Source: REEB95 sp963785735
GTDB lineage: Bacteria > Pseudomonadota > Alphaproteobacteria > ATCC43930 > CGMCC-115725
Length of the DNA: 64,000 nucleotides
NCBI GenBank assembly: GCA_963785735.1
Contig: CAWAWJ010000001.1
Location: 310,001 to 374,000 of the forward strand
Reading direction: 5' to 3'
The first letter of the stretch is position 1, and each line of letters opens with the position of its first letter. Shown here piece by piece: positions 18,062 to 26,398 of the stretch. The translations under genes and the position numbers were made by a program. The notes under the pieces were generated by a model that did not search any database, had not been told where the DNA came from, and worked only from the letters and a program-made list of their open reading frames with translations.

Positions 18062-18730
18062 TCAGAAATCGAGATCGGCGTAGTGCTTGGGCGGGGGCGC
18101 GCCGGGAATGAGATCGGACAGGATGGGACGGAAGGACGGGCGCGACTTGACTCGCGCATACCACTCGCGCGCCGGCGGCTGATCGTCCCAGGGGATGTCG
18201 CCGAGATAGTCGATGGCCGAAAGATGCGCCGCCGCGGCGATGTCGGCGAGCGAGAACTCGGATCCCGCCAACCAGCGCCGCCGCTCCGCCAGATACGAGA
18301 CGTATTCGAGATGATAGCCGAGATTGGTCTTGCTCGCGCGCAGCACGGCCGTGTCGGGCGTGCCGAAACCCAGAAAGCGTTTCATGATTTTCTCGTTCAC
18401 GAGGCCGTCGGTCACTTCGCGCGCCATCTTGCCGTCGAACCAGCACACAAGCCGCCGCGTCTCGGCGCGGTCGAGCGGCTTCGTCCCCAAGAGCGGCTTG
18501 TCGCGATAGGTCTCTTCGAGGAATTCGCAGATGGATGACGATTCGGCCAGTACGCTGCCGTCGGGCTCGACCAGCACCGGCACCTCGCCCGCCGGGTTGA
18601 GCGCCAGGAATTCCGGACGGCGCTCCCACACCTTCTCCACCTTCATCGAGAATTCGAGGCCTTTTTCGGCGAGCGCCACGCGCACCTTGCGCGCGCCTGG
18701 CGAGAGCCAGAGGTGATAAAGCATCCGCAT
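18062..18730 (-). CDS. Glutathione S-transferase family protein
   Basis: 222 aa, cytosolic. The N-terminal thioredoxin-like domain (about 1-80) has the early SPGARKVRVALAEKG glutathione-site segment, the cis-Pro motif GEVPVLVEPDG, and AESSSICEFLEE that binds the gamma-glutamyl group. The C-terminal helical domain (about 90-210) includes EFSLADIAAAAHLS, the usual N-capping box. The tail PPPKHYADLDF is conserved in an alphaproteobacterial GST subgroup. Substrate unknown. Two in-frame ATGs (18730, 18724) are possible starts. Flanked by the duplicated tail downstream and two palindromes upstream. Confidence 0.88.
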   Translation of the reverse strand: MRMLYHLWLSPGARKVRVALAEKGLEFSMKVEKVWERRPEFLALNPAGEVPVLVEPDGSVLAESSSICEFLEETYRDKPLLGTKPLDRAETRRLVCWFDGKMAREVTDGLVNEKIMKRFLGFGTPDTAVLRASKTNLGYHLEYVSYLAERRRWLAGSEFSLADIAAAAHLSAIDYLGDIPWDDQPPAREWYARVKSRPSFRPILSDLIPGAPPPKHYADLDF

Positions 18731-18750
18731 GGCGCCATGATACAGATGCC

Positions 18751-18815
18751 CCGCGCCGCGTGCGATAGCGGCGCGGCATAAAACGGGCGCCGCGTGCGAT
18801 AGCGGCGCGGCGTTT
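18751..18815. repeat. Two tandem copies of a palindromic element
   Basis: Copy 1 has arms CCGCGCCGC/GCGGCGCGG (18751-18759 and 18768-18776). Copy 2 has arms GCGCCGC/GCGGCGC (18787-18793 and 18802-18808) plus outer arms AAACG/CGTTT (18781-18785, 18811-18815). Both have the identical 8-nt loop. On the minus strand copy 2 is followed by CGTTTTA, so it can act as the terminator of the upstream reductase gene. A related core (CCGCGTGCGA) occurs at 5813-5822. Confidence 0.65.
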
Positions 18816-19762
18816 CAGGCCGTGGCGGCGGTTGCTGGGTTGGGCCGCCGGAACCGCGCGAGATAGCTCGCCAGGATCGGCTCCAGGGCCGAGGGATATA
18901 TCCCCAGCGATTCGAGTCCGGGCGCGCCAGGCTCCACCACGGCGTCGCGTTTCAACATGCGCACCTGGTCGCGGGTGATGAGCGGCTGCGGCAGCAACTC
19001 ATGGAAGGCGGCATGCAAGGCAGCGATGCCGAAGGGCACGGGAAGGAGCAGACGCTTGCGGCCGATCTCCTTGAGCAGCAACGTGAACAACTCCTTCAGG
19101 GTGAAGATTTGCGGGCCGCCGAGTTCGTAGGTCTTGCCCGGCGATTCCGGACGTTCCAGCGCCGCCAAGACCGCTTCCGCCACGTCGCCGACATAGACCG
19201 GCTGGAAGCGCGTCGCACCGCCGCCGATCAGCGGCAAGGCGGGCGAAAAACGCGCGATCGCGGCGAAGCGGTTGAAGAAGGCATCCTCGGGCCCGAAGAT
19301 GAGCGACGGCCGCAGGATCACGGAAGCGGGAAAGGCCCGGCGCACGAGATTCTCGCCCTCGGCTTTGCTGCGCCCATAGGCCGAAGGCGAAGCCGGATCG
19401 GCGGCGATGGCCGAGACATGGATGAAGGCCTTGGCGCCCGCCTCGGAAGCGAGCCGCGCCAGCAAAGCCGGGCCGTCCACATGCACCTTCTGGAAACGCT
19501 GCCGGCCGCGCTCGAACAGGATTCCGGTGGCGTTAATCACCGCCTCGGCATTCGCCAGAATCGTCCGGAGCCGGGATGCATCGGCCATGTCGCAATCGAT
19601 CAGAGCGACCTGGCCGACATCGCCCATGGGCTTGAGATAACCCGCCTCGCCCGCATGGCGGCAAACCGCCGCGACCGTGGCGCCGGTCTTCGCGAGTTCA
19701 CGCACGACATAGCGCCCGACAAAGCCCGAGGCGCCCACCACCACGACACGCCGATACCGCAT
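18815..19762 (-). CDS. NDUFA9-like / atypical SDR NAD(P)-binding protein
   Basis: 315 aa from ATG 19762. The N-terminal Rossmann motif VVVVGASGFVGRYV (residues 6-19) is followed by NATGIL and an SAIAADPASPSAYGRSKAEGE segment, i.e. YxxxK with the preceding Ser. This combination marks the complex-I NDUFA9-like subfamily of extended/atypical SDRs. Some relatives associate with respiratory complex I; others handle quinone or lipid substrates, so the reaction is not certain. The frame is open to 19843, but that extension would cover the tRNA-Leu promoter region and has no conserved sequence. Confidence 0.82.
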   Translation of the reverse strand: MRYRRVVVVGASGFVGRYVVRELAKTGATVAAVCRHAGEAGYLKPMGDVGQVALIDCDMADASRLRTILANAEAVINATGILFERGRQRFQKVHVDGPALLARLASEAGAKAFIHVSAIAADPASPSAYGRSKAEGENLVRRAFPASVILRPSLIFGPEDAFFNRFAAIARFSPALPLIGGGATRFQPVYVGDVAEAVLAALERPESPGKTYELGGPQIFTLKELFTLLLKEIGRKRLLLPVPFGIAALHAAFHELLPQPLITRDQVRMLKRDAVVEPGAPGLESLGIYPSALEPILASYLARFRRPNPATAATA

Positions 19763-19844
19763 GGAATAAGCCCGTTTTGTGGATCGCGGGATTCTATACA
19801 ACAGAGGTGCCCCGGCATACACGGCCATCTTCGCATCGCCCATA

Positions 19845-19873
19845 TTGACATCGGGGATGCCCCCCTCTAAGTC
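19845..19873 (+). promoter_or_regulatory. Candidate promoter of tRNA-Leu
   Basis: A perfect -35 TTGACA (19845-19850) is followed after 17 nt by TAAGTC (19868-19873), a poor -10. The predicted start near 19880 is about 5 nt before the tRNA, as expected for a short 5' leader. Confidence 0.45.
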
Positions 19874-19884
19874 ACAAGGCCATC

Positions 19885-19971
19885 GCCCAGGTGGCGGAAT
19901 TGGTAGACGCGCTAGATTCAGGTTCTAGTGGCCGAAAGGTCTTGGAAGTTCGAGTCTTCTCCTGGGCACCA
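19885..19971 (+). tRNA. tRNA-Leu (anticodon CAG)
   Basis: 87 nt including an encoded CCA. Acceptor GCCCAGG pairs with CCTGGGC. The anticodon stem CTAGA/TCTAG encloses loop TTCAGGT, anticodon CAG, reading CUG, the main Leu codon in GC-rich genomes. A long variable arm (TGGCCGAAAGGTC region) marks it as a class II tRNA, and the T-arm carries GTTCGAGTC. It ends 17 nt before a gene for RNase D, a tRNA 3'-processing enzyme. Confidence 0.97.
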
Positions 19972-19988
19972 AGATTTCTTGAGCGGAC

Positions 19989-20615
19989 GTGAAAGCGAAA
20001 CCTGTGAATACGCATCTGCATCGCGGCGATCTTCCCGCCGGACTGGCCTTCGGCGGCTCCGTCGCGGTCGACACCGAAACCATGGGCCTCGAGCCGCTGC
20101 GCGACCGGTTGTGCCTCGTGCAGCTTTCGGCCGGCGACGGCGAATGCCATCTGGTTCAACTTTCCGGCGGCGATTACAAGGCGCCGCGCCTGAAGGCGCT
20201 TCTGGCCGATCCCAAGGTGCTCAAGATTTTCCACTTCGCGCGCTTCGATCTCGCCATGCTGAAGCGCTATCTGGGCGTGGAAGCCAAGCCGGTCTATTGC
20301 ACTAAGGTGGCGTCGAAACTGGTGCGCACCTTCACCGACCGCCACGGCTTGAAGGATTTGTGCCGCGAGCTGTTGGGCGTCGAGCTGTCGAAGCAGCAGC
20401 AAAGCTCGGATTGGGGCGCGCCCGCCCTGACCGAGGAGCAGCTGCGTTACGCCGCTTCCGACGTCGAGCATCTGCACGCGCTCAAGACAAAGCTCGATGA
20501 CATGCTGGCGCGCGAAGGCCGTAAAGCGCTGGCCGAGGCCTGTTTCGCCTTCCTACCGCTCCGGGCGGCGCTCGATCTGGCGGGATTTCCCGGCCCCGAT
20601 CTGTTCGAGCATTAA
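19989..20615 (+). CDS. rnd: Ribonuclease D, short form (DEDDy 3'-5' exonuclease)
   Basis: 208 aa. Catalytic residues are visible: D28 and E30 (VAVDTETMGL), D87 (HFARFDLAML), and Y154 with D158 (LRYAASDVEHL), the DEDDy set. It acts on 3' trailers of tRNAs and other stable RNAs. It lacks the C-terminal HRDC domains of the roughly 370-aa enterobacterial enzyme, as is common in alphaproteobacteria. GTG start at 19989, right after tRNA-Leu; the two may share a transcript. A second GTG at 20004 cannot be excluded. Confidence 0.88.
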   Translation: MKAKPVNTHLHRGDLPAGLAFGGSVAVDTETMGLEPLRDRLCLVQLSAGDGECHLVQLSGGDYKAPRLKALLADPKVLKIFHFARFDLAMLKRYLGVEAKPVYCTKVASKLVRTFTDRHGLKDLCRELLGVELSKQQQSSDWGAPALTEEQLRYAASDVEHLHALKTKLDDMLAREGRKALAEACFAFLPLRAALDLAGFPGPDLFEH

Positions 20616-20621
20616 GCCGGT

Positions 20622-20639
20622 TCCGCCCCTCCGGGCGGA
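20622..20639 (+). terminator. Hairpin after RNase D
   Basis: TCCGCCC (20622-20628) and GGGCGGA (20633-20639) form a 7-bp stem with a 4-nt loop, 6 nt after the rnd stop. No T-run follows, so it may be a weak or factor-assisted terminator or a 3' stabiliser. Confidence 0.45.
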
Positions 20640-20766
20640 GAAATTCCGGATTTGAAATAAAGCCTTAACCTGTACAAGCAAATTATGTGCCGTTCCGGCC
20701 ACGTTCGGTTGATTTCGGGGGATTGAGAGAGCATAGTCAGAAGCTAAGGGAGAGCATCGTCAGCCT

Positions 20767-21816
20767 ATGATGAAGGGAAACCTTCGTTCCCGCGGTCCGG
20801 CGGACACATCCGGGGACAGCCACAACGACGGACAGTCAGCACGCCGGCCCATGGCGAAGAACGATCTCGACATCGCGGCCGCGCGCCGCGTTCTCAAAAC
20901 CGAAATCGCCGGGCTCGAAGCGCTGGCCGACGGGCTCGATGAGGCTTTCGCCGCCGCGGTCGCGAAGCTGGCATCCATCAAGGGCCGCGTCACCGTCACC
21001 GGCATCGGCAAAAGCGGCCATGTCGCGCGCAAGATCGCGGCGACGCTTGCCTCCACCGGCACCTCCGCCCAGTTCGTTCACCCCGCCGAGGCGAGCCACG
21101 GCGATCTCGGCATGATCGTCGAGGGCGATGCGGTGCTGGCGCTGTCGAATTCCGGCGACACATCCGAACTGGCCGACATGCTAGCCCATGCCAGGCGTTT
21201 CCGCATGCCGGTGGTCGCCATGACATCGCGCGAAAAAAGCGCGCTCGCCGATTCCTCCGACGTGACCCTGCTGCTGCCGCCGGCGGCCGAGGCCTGTTCG
21301 ATGGGTCTGGCGCCGACCACCTCGACCACCATGATGATGGCGCTGGGCGACGCGCTTGCCGTGGCGCTGTTGGAGCGCAAGGGCTTCACCTCGAGCGACT
21401 TCCAGCGCCTGCACCCCGGCGGCCATTTAGGCCGCCGTCTCTTGAAGGTGGCCGACATCATGCATGGCGGCGACGATCTCCCGTTGGTTCCGGAATCCTG
21501 CGCCATGAGCGAAGCCATCCTGATCATGACGACCAAGAGTTTCGGCTGCGTCGGCGTCACCGACCGGGATGGCCTTCTCGCCGGTATCGTCACCGACGGC
21601 GATTTGCGCCGCCACATGGGCGACGGGCTGTTGCGCGCCGGCGTGGCGCAAGTGATGAGCCCGAAGCCTAAGACCATAAGGCCGCAGGCGCTCGCCGCCG
21701 AGGCGCTGGCCGTGATGAACGAATTCGCCATCACCAGCCTCTTCGCCGTCGACGAGCGGGGCAAGCCGCTGGGCATCCTGCATATCCACGATTGCCTGCG
21801 CGCGGGCGTGGCATGA
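20767..21816 (+). CDS. kdsD: Arabinose-5-phosphate isomerase (KdsD/KpsF)
   Basis: 349 aa from ATG 20767. Converts ribulose 5-phosphate to arabinose 5-phosphate, the first committed step towards KDO for LPS. The SIS domain (about 65-200) has GIGKSGHVARKIAATLASTG and the SNSGDTSEL sugar-phosphate loop. Two CBS domains follow (VADIMHGGDDLPLV and VMSPKPKTIRPQ). The first 28 residues are polar and unconserved; an ATG at 20851 would give the standard length of about 320 aa but has no Shine-Dalgarno. It heads the kdsD-lptC-lptA-lptB-rpoN-ptsN run. Confidence 0.93.
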   Translation: MMKGNLRSRGPADTSGDSHNDGQSARRPMAKNDLDIAAARRVLKTEIAGLEALADGLDEAFAAAVAKLASIKGRVTVTGIGKSGHVARKIAATLASTGTSAQFVHPAEASHGDLGMIVEGDAVLALSNSGDTSELADMLAHARRFRMPVVAMTSREKSALADSSDVTLLLPPAAEACSMGLAPTTSTTMMMALGDALAVALLERKGFTSSDFQRLHPGGHLGRRLLKVADIMHGGDDLPLVPESCAMSEAILIMTTKSFGCVGVTDRDGLLAGIVTDGDLRRHMGDGLLRAGVAQVMSPKPKTIRPQALAAEALAVMNEFAITSLFAVDERGKPLGILHIHDCLRAGVA

Positions 21817-22496
21817 AATCGCCGCTCGACATCGCTTTCGAGCGCGCGCGGATTTCGATCGCGCGCAGCGGCGGCCTCGACACGCGCCGGCGCTACAGCC
21901 GCTTCGTCGGGCTGGCCAAGCGCATATTGCCTGCCACCGCGCTCGCCTTGCTGCTGCTAGTGGCGGTGTGGCCGCGCTTCCAGGCCGCGATCGACAGCGT
22001 GCATTTCACCTCGCTGCCGAAGATCGACACCAGCCAGGCGCAAGACGTGCGCATGGTGGCGGCGCGATATTCCGGCCTCGACCGCGAGAACCGGCCTTTC
22101 GTCGTCACGGCCGAGGTGGCGCACCAAGCGCCCAAGGCCGACGACGCCATCTCGCTCGACGGGCCCAAGGCCGACATGACCACGCTCAGCGGCAACTGGA
22201 ACGAGCTCACCGCCTATGTCGGTCTCTACCAGCCGCAGTCGCAGCTCCTCGACCTGTTCGGCAATGTCGAGCTCTACCAGGACAAGGGCAACGAGATTCA
22301 TTCCGACAGCGTGCGCATCGACATGGCCCAGGGCACCGCCGAAAGCCACGATCCGGTCGAGGGCAACGGCAATTTCGGCCATATCAACGCCCAGGGCCTG
22401 CGCATCCTGAATCGCAGCGACACCATCATATTCACCGGCCATGCCACCCTCGACCTCGCGCCGCATCCGGCGCAGACGGCCAAGGCCGCTCCATGA
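21813..22496 (+). CDS. lptC: LPS export protein LptC
   Basis: 227 aa bitopic inner-membrane protein that passes LPS from LptB2FG to LptA. A cytosolic N-terminal tail (about 1-36, basic) precedes one TM helix (about 38-53, LPATALALLLLVAVWP). The periplasmic beta-jellyroll includes YSGLDRENRPFVVTAE and a VELYQDKGNEIHSDSVRID segment. Its ATG overlaps the kdsD stop (ATGA) and its own stop overlaps lptA the same way. Confidence 0.9.
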   Translation: MKSPLDIAFERARISIARSGGLDTRRRYSRFVGLAKRILPATALALLLLVAVWPRFQAAIDSVHFTSLPKIDTSQAQDVRMVAARYSGLDRENRPFVVTAEVAHQAPKADDAISLDGPKADMTTLSGNWNELTAYVGLYQPQSQLLDLFGNVELYQDKGNEIHSDSVRIDMAQGTAESHDPVEGNGNFGHINAQGLRILNRSDTIIFTGHATLDLAPHPAQTAKAAP

Positions 22497-23473
22497 AATC
22501 CCGGCTGCAACGCGAAGCGGCTTGCGCCGCGCTGGCGGCGTTGGCATTGGGCGCGTTTGCGCTGGGGTGCCCGTTGGCGCGCGCGCAAGGCAGCCCCGGC
22601 GGCGCGGGCCTGGCCGGATCGGCCCTCGGCAGCAGCGACCAGCCGATTCACATCGAGGCCGAACGGGGCATCGAGTGGCAGCAATCGAACCGCCTTTACA
22701 TCGCCCGCGGCCACGCCTCGGCCTCGCGCGGCCAGTCCTCGGTCCACGCCGACACGCTCTACGCCTATTACCGGCAAACCGCCGGCCCGCAGGCGCCGGG
22801 CGCGAACGATTCGCCGCGCGGCGACAAGCCCTTGTCGGGCGCCGATTCGCTGATGAGCGATAGTTCCACCGAGATCTACCGGCTCGAGGCGGTGGGCAAT
22901 GTGCGCTTCGCCAACGCCACTCAAACCGCCTATGGCGGTCATGCGGTCTACGACGTCGATCAGGCGGTGATGGTGCTGACCGGCAAGAATTTGCGGATCG
23001 AGACCGACAAGGAAACCGTGACCGCGCGCGACAGCCTCGAATGGTACGACCAGAAGCAGATCGCGGTGGCGCGCGGCGACGCGGTCGCGGCGCGCGAGGG
23101 AAGAAGCATCCGCGGCGACACGCTGGTCGCCGAGGTCGAGCGGCCGGCCAACCAGCCGGCCCGCATCCATCGAGTCGACGCTTATGGCAACGTCATCGTC
23201 GCCTCGGCGGAGCAGATCGCCCAGGGCGACCAGGCCGTCTATAATCTCGACACCGGCATCGCCACGCTCACGGGGCGCGTCAGCGTCACCAAGGGCGATA
23301 ACGAGTTGCGGGGGCAATACGCGGTGGTGGACACCAACAACAACGTCAGCCGCGTCCTGGCGGCGGCGCCCGACATGGCAAATTCGTCCGGCGGGCCGCG
23401 CGTCGAGGGTCTGCTGGTGCCGAACCGGGAACCGGGATCGGCGCCGGCCCAGACCGGACAAACGGGACAATAA
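22493..23473 (+). CDS. lptA: LPS transport periplasmic protein LptA
   Basis: 326 aa from ATG 22493, chosen because it opens with a signal peptide (AALAALALGAFALGCPLARA, cleavage near 31) and overlaps the lptC stop. Beta-jellyroll OstA-type repeats carry LPS across the periplasm: QPIHIEAERGIEWQQSNRLYIARGHASASRG, then ITVTARDSLEWYD-like strands. It is longer than E. coli LptA (185 aa); a Pro/Gly/Ser-rich loop at about 95-125 and a disordered C-terminal tail account for part of this, as in other alphaproteobacteria. Confidence 0.9.
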   Translation: MKSRLQREAACAALAALALGAFALGCPLARAQGSPGGAGLAGSALGSSDQPIHIEAERGIEWQQSNRLYIARGHASASRGQSSVHADTLYAYYRQTAGPQAPGANDSPRGDKPLSGADSLMSDSSTEIYRLEAVGNVRFANATQTAYGGHAVYDVDQAVMVLTGKNLRIETDKETVTARDSLEWYDQKQIAVARGDAVAAREGRSIRGDTLVAEVERPANQPARIHRVDAYGNVIVASAEQIAQGDQAVYNLDTGIATLTGRVSVTKGDNELRGQYAVVDTNNNVSRVLAAAPDMANSSGGPRVEGLLVPNREPGSAPAQTGQTGQ

Positions 23474-23486
23474 GGGGCCAGGAAGC

Positions 23487-24296
23487 ATGTCCCAAAATCC
23501 AATCGGACAGCCGGCCGGGCAGCCCCGCTCGCGGGCGGAATCGAGCCCATCGAGCCCGCGGCTGGTCGCCGCCAATGCCGGGCTTTCGGCCCACAATCTC
23601 GGCAAGAGCTTCAAGAAGCGTCCGGTGCTGCGCGCGGTCAGCGTCTCGGTGCAGCGCGGCGAGGCGGTGGGATTGCTGGGCCCCAACGGCGCCGGAAAGA
23701 CCACCTGTTTCTACATCATCACCGGGCTCATCAGGCCCGATGTCGGCACCATCACCTTGGACGGCGAGGACATCACCGATCTGCCGATGTATCAGCGCGC
23801 GCGGCTCGGCATCGGCTATCTGCCGCAGGAGGCGTCGATCTTCCGAGGCCTGACCGTCGAGCAGAACATCCGCGCCGTGCTCGAGGTCACCGAGCCGGTG
23901 CCGGAAACGCGCGACAACATGCTCGAGGCGTTGTTGGCCGAATTCTCGATCACCCATCTGCGCCGCGCGCCGGCGATGGCGCTGTCGGGCGGCGAGCGGC
24001 GGCGCGTCGAAATCGCCCGCGCGCTGGCGACGCATCCGAATTTCATCCTGCTCGACGAACCCTTGGCCGGCATCGACCCGATCGCGGTCGGCGACATCCG
24101 CGACCTAGTGGCCCATTTGAAGGATCGCGGAATCGGCGTGCTGATCACCGACCACAACGTGCGTGAGACGCTCGAAATCGTCGACCGCGCCTACATCCTG
24201 CACCAGGGACAGGTGCTGATGGAGGGCGCCCCCGCGGAGATCGTGCGCGACGCCGATGTGCGCCGGGTCTATTTGGGCGAAAGATTCAGCTTGTAA
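23487..24296 (+). CDS. lptB: LPS export ABC ATPase LptB
   Basis: 269 aa cytosolic ATPase of the LptB2FG exporter. Walker A GPNGAGKTT begins at residue 65; Q-loop region YLPQEASIFRGLTVEQN; signature LSGGERRRVEIARAL; Walker B ILLDEPLAGIDP; switch His in ITDHNVRETL. An N-terminal extension of about 35 residues, rich in Ser/Pro/Gln, precedes the ABC domain. The start at ATG 23487 has an AGGA Shine-Dalgarno and follows lptA by 13 nt. LptF/LptG are not in the window. Confidence 0.95.
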   Translation: MSQNPIGQPAGQPRSRAESSPSSPRLVAANAGLSAHNLGKSFKKRPVLRAVSVSVQRGEAVGLLGPNGAGKTTCFYIITGLIRPDVGTITLDGEDITDLPMYQRARLGIGYLPQEASIFRGLTVEQNIRAVLEVTEPVPETRDNMLEALLAEFSITHLRRAPAMALSGGERRRVEIARALATHPNFILLDEPLAGIDPIAVGDIRDLVAHLKDRGIGVLITDHNVRETLEIVDRAYILHQGQVLMEGAPAEIVRDADVRRVYLGERFSL

Positions 24297-24305
24297 GCTG
24301 CTGCC

Positions 24306-25889
24306 ATGGCGCTCACCCAAAGATTAGATATCAGGCAATCCCAGGCGTTGGTCATGACGCCGCAGCTGCAGCAGGCGATCAAGCTGCTGCAGCTCTCGAA
24401 TGTCGAATTGACCGCGTATGTCGACGCCGAGCTCGAGCAGAACCCGCTCTTGGAGCGCGACGAAGGCGCGGCCGAGCCGGGCGAGCCGGGGCCCGAGCCG
24501 GCGGAAACGCCGGAGGCGGCCGAGAGCCGCGACTCCCAAGAAGACGGAACACCCGTTGAGTCCTTGGCCGAGACGGCAGCCGAATCCCCACCGGAAGAAG
24601 CGGGCGATCCTCCCCGCGACCAGGCCGGCGAGGACGTCCAGACCGAGGCGGTGGAGATGTGGCGCGAAAGCGCCGGCGCGGAGGGCGCGGGCGACAATGA
24701 TTACGCCGGCGATCCCGATTCCTGGTCGACGCGCAGCGCCACCCCGGGCGCCGGACCGGGAACGGGTTCGAGCGAGGATTGGCCCGGAATCGACCAGACG
24801 CTGGCGCGCGATCCCACCTTGCGCGAGCATCTGCTCGACCAGCTCGCGGTCGATCTTCACGATCCCGCCGACCGGCTGATCGGAACCCACTTGATCGACA
24901 TGATCGACGAGGCGGGATACTTGAACGGCGGTTTCGAGCCCATCGCCGAGTTATTGGGCTGCGACGTCGCACGCATCGAGAAGACGCTGCCGCTGCTGCA
25001 AGGCTTCGATCCGCCCGGCATCTTCGCCCGCAATCTCGCCGAATGCCTGGCGCTGCAACTGAAAGAGCGCGACCGTTACGACCCGGCGATGCAAGCCCTG
25101 ATCGAGAACCTACCGCTGCTGGCGAGCCGCGACGCGGCGGCGCTGATGCGGATCTGCAAGGTCGACGCCGCCGATCTGTCGCAGATGGTGGCCGAGATCA
25201 AATCGCTCAACCCCAAGCCGGGCCTGGCCTTCGACCGGGTGCGCGCCGAGCCGGTGGTGCCGGACGTGTTCCTGCGCCCGCTGCCCGACGGCTCCTGGTC
25301 GGTCGAGCTCAACACCGACACCTTGCCGCGCGTGCTGATCAACAACCGCTATTACGCCGAGGTTTCGGGCGCGGCCAAGAACAAGACCGAGAAGGAATAC
25401 CTCTCCGAGCGCTATCAGGCGGCCAATTGGCTGGTCAAGGCGCTGCACCAGCGCGCCACCACCATCCTGAAGGTGGCGCGCGAGATCGTGCGCCAGCAGG
25501 AAGGGTTCCTGCGCCACGGCGTGCAGCATTTGAAGCCGCTGGTGCTGCGCGACATCGCCACCGCCATCAGCATGCATGAGAGCACGGTGAGCCGTGTCAC
25601 CACCAACAAATACATGCTGACGCCCCGGGGCGTTTATGAACTCAAATATTTCTTCACCTCGGCCATATCCGCCTCCTCGGGCGAGGCACATTCGGCCGAA
25701 GCGGTGCGCTTCCGCATCCGCTCGCTCATCGACGCCGAAGCCGCCGAAGTCCTGTCCGACGACCGCATTGTCGAGATTCTGCTCAAGGAAGGGGTGGACA
25801 TCGCCCGGCGCACGGTCGCCAAATACCGCGAAGCGATGCACATCCCCTCCTCGGTGCAACGCCGCCGCGAGAAAGCGATGGAATTATGA
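24306..25889 (+). CDS. rpoN: RNA polymerase sigma-54 factor
   Basis: 527 aa. Region I is at the N-terminus (MALTQRLDIRQSQALVMTPQLQQAIKLLQLSN). Region II (about 55-165) is unusually acidic and Pro/Gly-rich. The core-binding domain follows, then the HTH (RDIATAISMHESTVSRVTTNKYM) and the RpoN box ARRTVAKYRE near the C-terminus. It directs transcription from -24/-12 promoters of nitrogen, motility or envelope genes with AAA+ activators. Nine nt downstream of lptB, and its stop overlaps ptsN (ATGA). Confidence 0.97.
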   Translation: MALTQRLDIRQSQALVMTPQLQQAIKLLQLSNVELTAYVDAELEQNPLLERDEGAAEPGEPGPEPAETPEAAESRDSQEDGTPVESLAETAAESPPEEAGDPPRDQAGEDVQTEAVEMWRESAGAEGAGDNDYAGDPDSWSTRSATPGAGPGTGSSEDWPGIDQTLARDPTLREHLLDQLAVDLHDPADRLIGTHLIDMIDEAGYLNGGFEPIAELLGCDVARIEKTLPLLQGFDPPGIFARNLAECLALQLKERDRYDPAMQALIENLPLLASRDAAALMRICKVDAADLSQMVAEIKSLNPKPGLAFDRVRAEPVVPDVFLRPLPDGSWSVELNTDTLPRVLINNRYYAEVSGAAKNKTEKEYLSERYQAANWLVKALHQRATTILKVAREIVRQQEGFLRHGVQHLKPLVLRDIATAISMHESTVSRVTTNKYMLTPRGVYELKYFFTSAISASSGEAHSAEAVRFRIRSLIDAEAAEVLSDDRIVEILLKEGVDIARRTVAKYREAMHIPSSVQRRREKAMEL

Positions 25890-26380
25890 GCGCCACCAAG
25901 CCGCGAAGCCGCGCCATGGAAATCTCCGACCTGCTGACGCCCAAATCGGTCGCCGCCAGTCTCAAGGCCTCGAACAAGAAACAGGCGATCCAGGATCTGG
26001 CCAAGCGCGCGGCACCCCTCTTCGGCTGCGAGGAGCGGGCGTTGTTTGACATCCTGATGGAACGCGAGCGGCTGGGCTCGACCGGCATCGGCAACGGCGT
26101 CGCCGTGCCGCATGGGCGGCTGCCGGGCCTTAGCGCGCCGCGAGGCTTCTTCGCGCGGCTGGAAAAACCCATCGATTTCGAGGCGGTGGACAACCGCCCG
26201 GTCGATTTGATTTTCCTGCTATTGACGCCGGAAGGGGCGGGCGGCGACCACTTGAAGGCCCTGGCGCTCGTTTCGCGCATGCTGCGCGACCGCACCACCT
26301 GCGAGAAGCTGCGCGGCACCGACCGCGCCGACGCGCTTTACGCGCTCCTGGTCGACCGCAGCGCAAGCCACGCGGCTTAA
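25886..26380 (+). CDS. ptsN: PTS nitrogen-regulatory EIIA (PtsN)
   Basis: 164 aa EIIA-Ntr, a phospho-acceptor at the end of a regulatory PTS that sets potassium, nitrogen or stringent-response targets rather than sugar uptake. Conserved phospho-His is H76 in GNGVAVPHGRLPGL. It overlaps rpoN by 4 nt. In many proteobacteria a ribosome hibernation factor gene sits between rpoN and ptsN; here it is absent. The matching PTS enzymes (PtsI, HPr, HprK) lie at 54343-58195. An alternative start is ATG 25916. Confidence 0.93.
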   Translation: MSATKPRSRAMEISDLLTPKSVAASLKASNKKQAIQDLAKRAAPLFGCEERALFDILMERERLGSTGIGNGVAVPHGRLPGLSAPRGFFARLEKPIDFEAVDNRPVDLIFLLLTPEGAGGDHLKALALVSRMLRDRTTCEKLRGTDRADALYALLVDRSASHAA

Positions 26381-26398
26381 GTCGCCTAACCGCCATTC

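Noticed and set aside
20640..20766. CtrA binding site near the TTAACC before kdsD
   Set aside because: Only one half site; the TTAA-N7-TTAA arrangement is absent.
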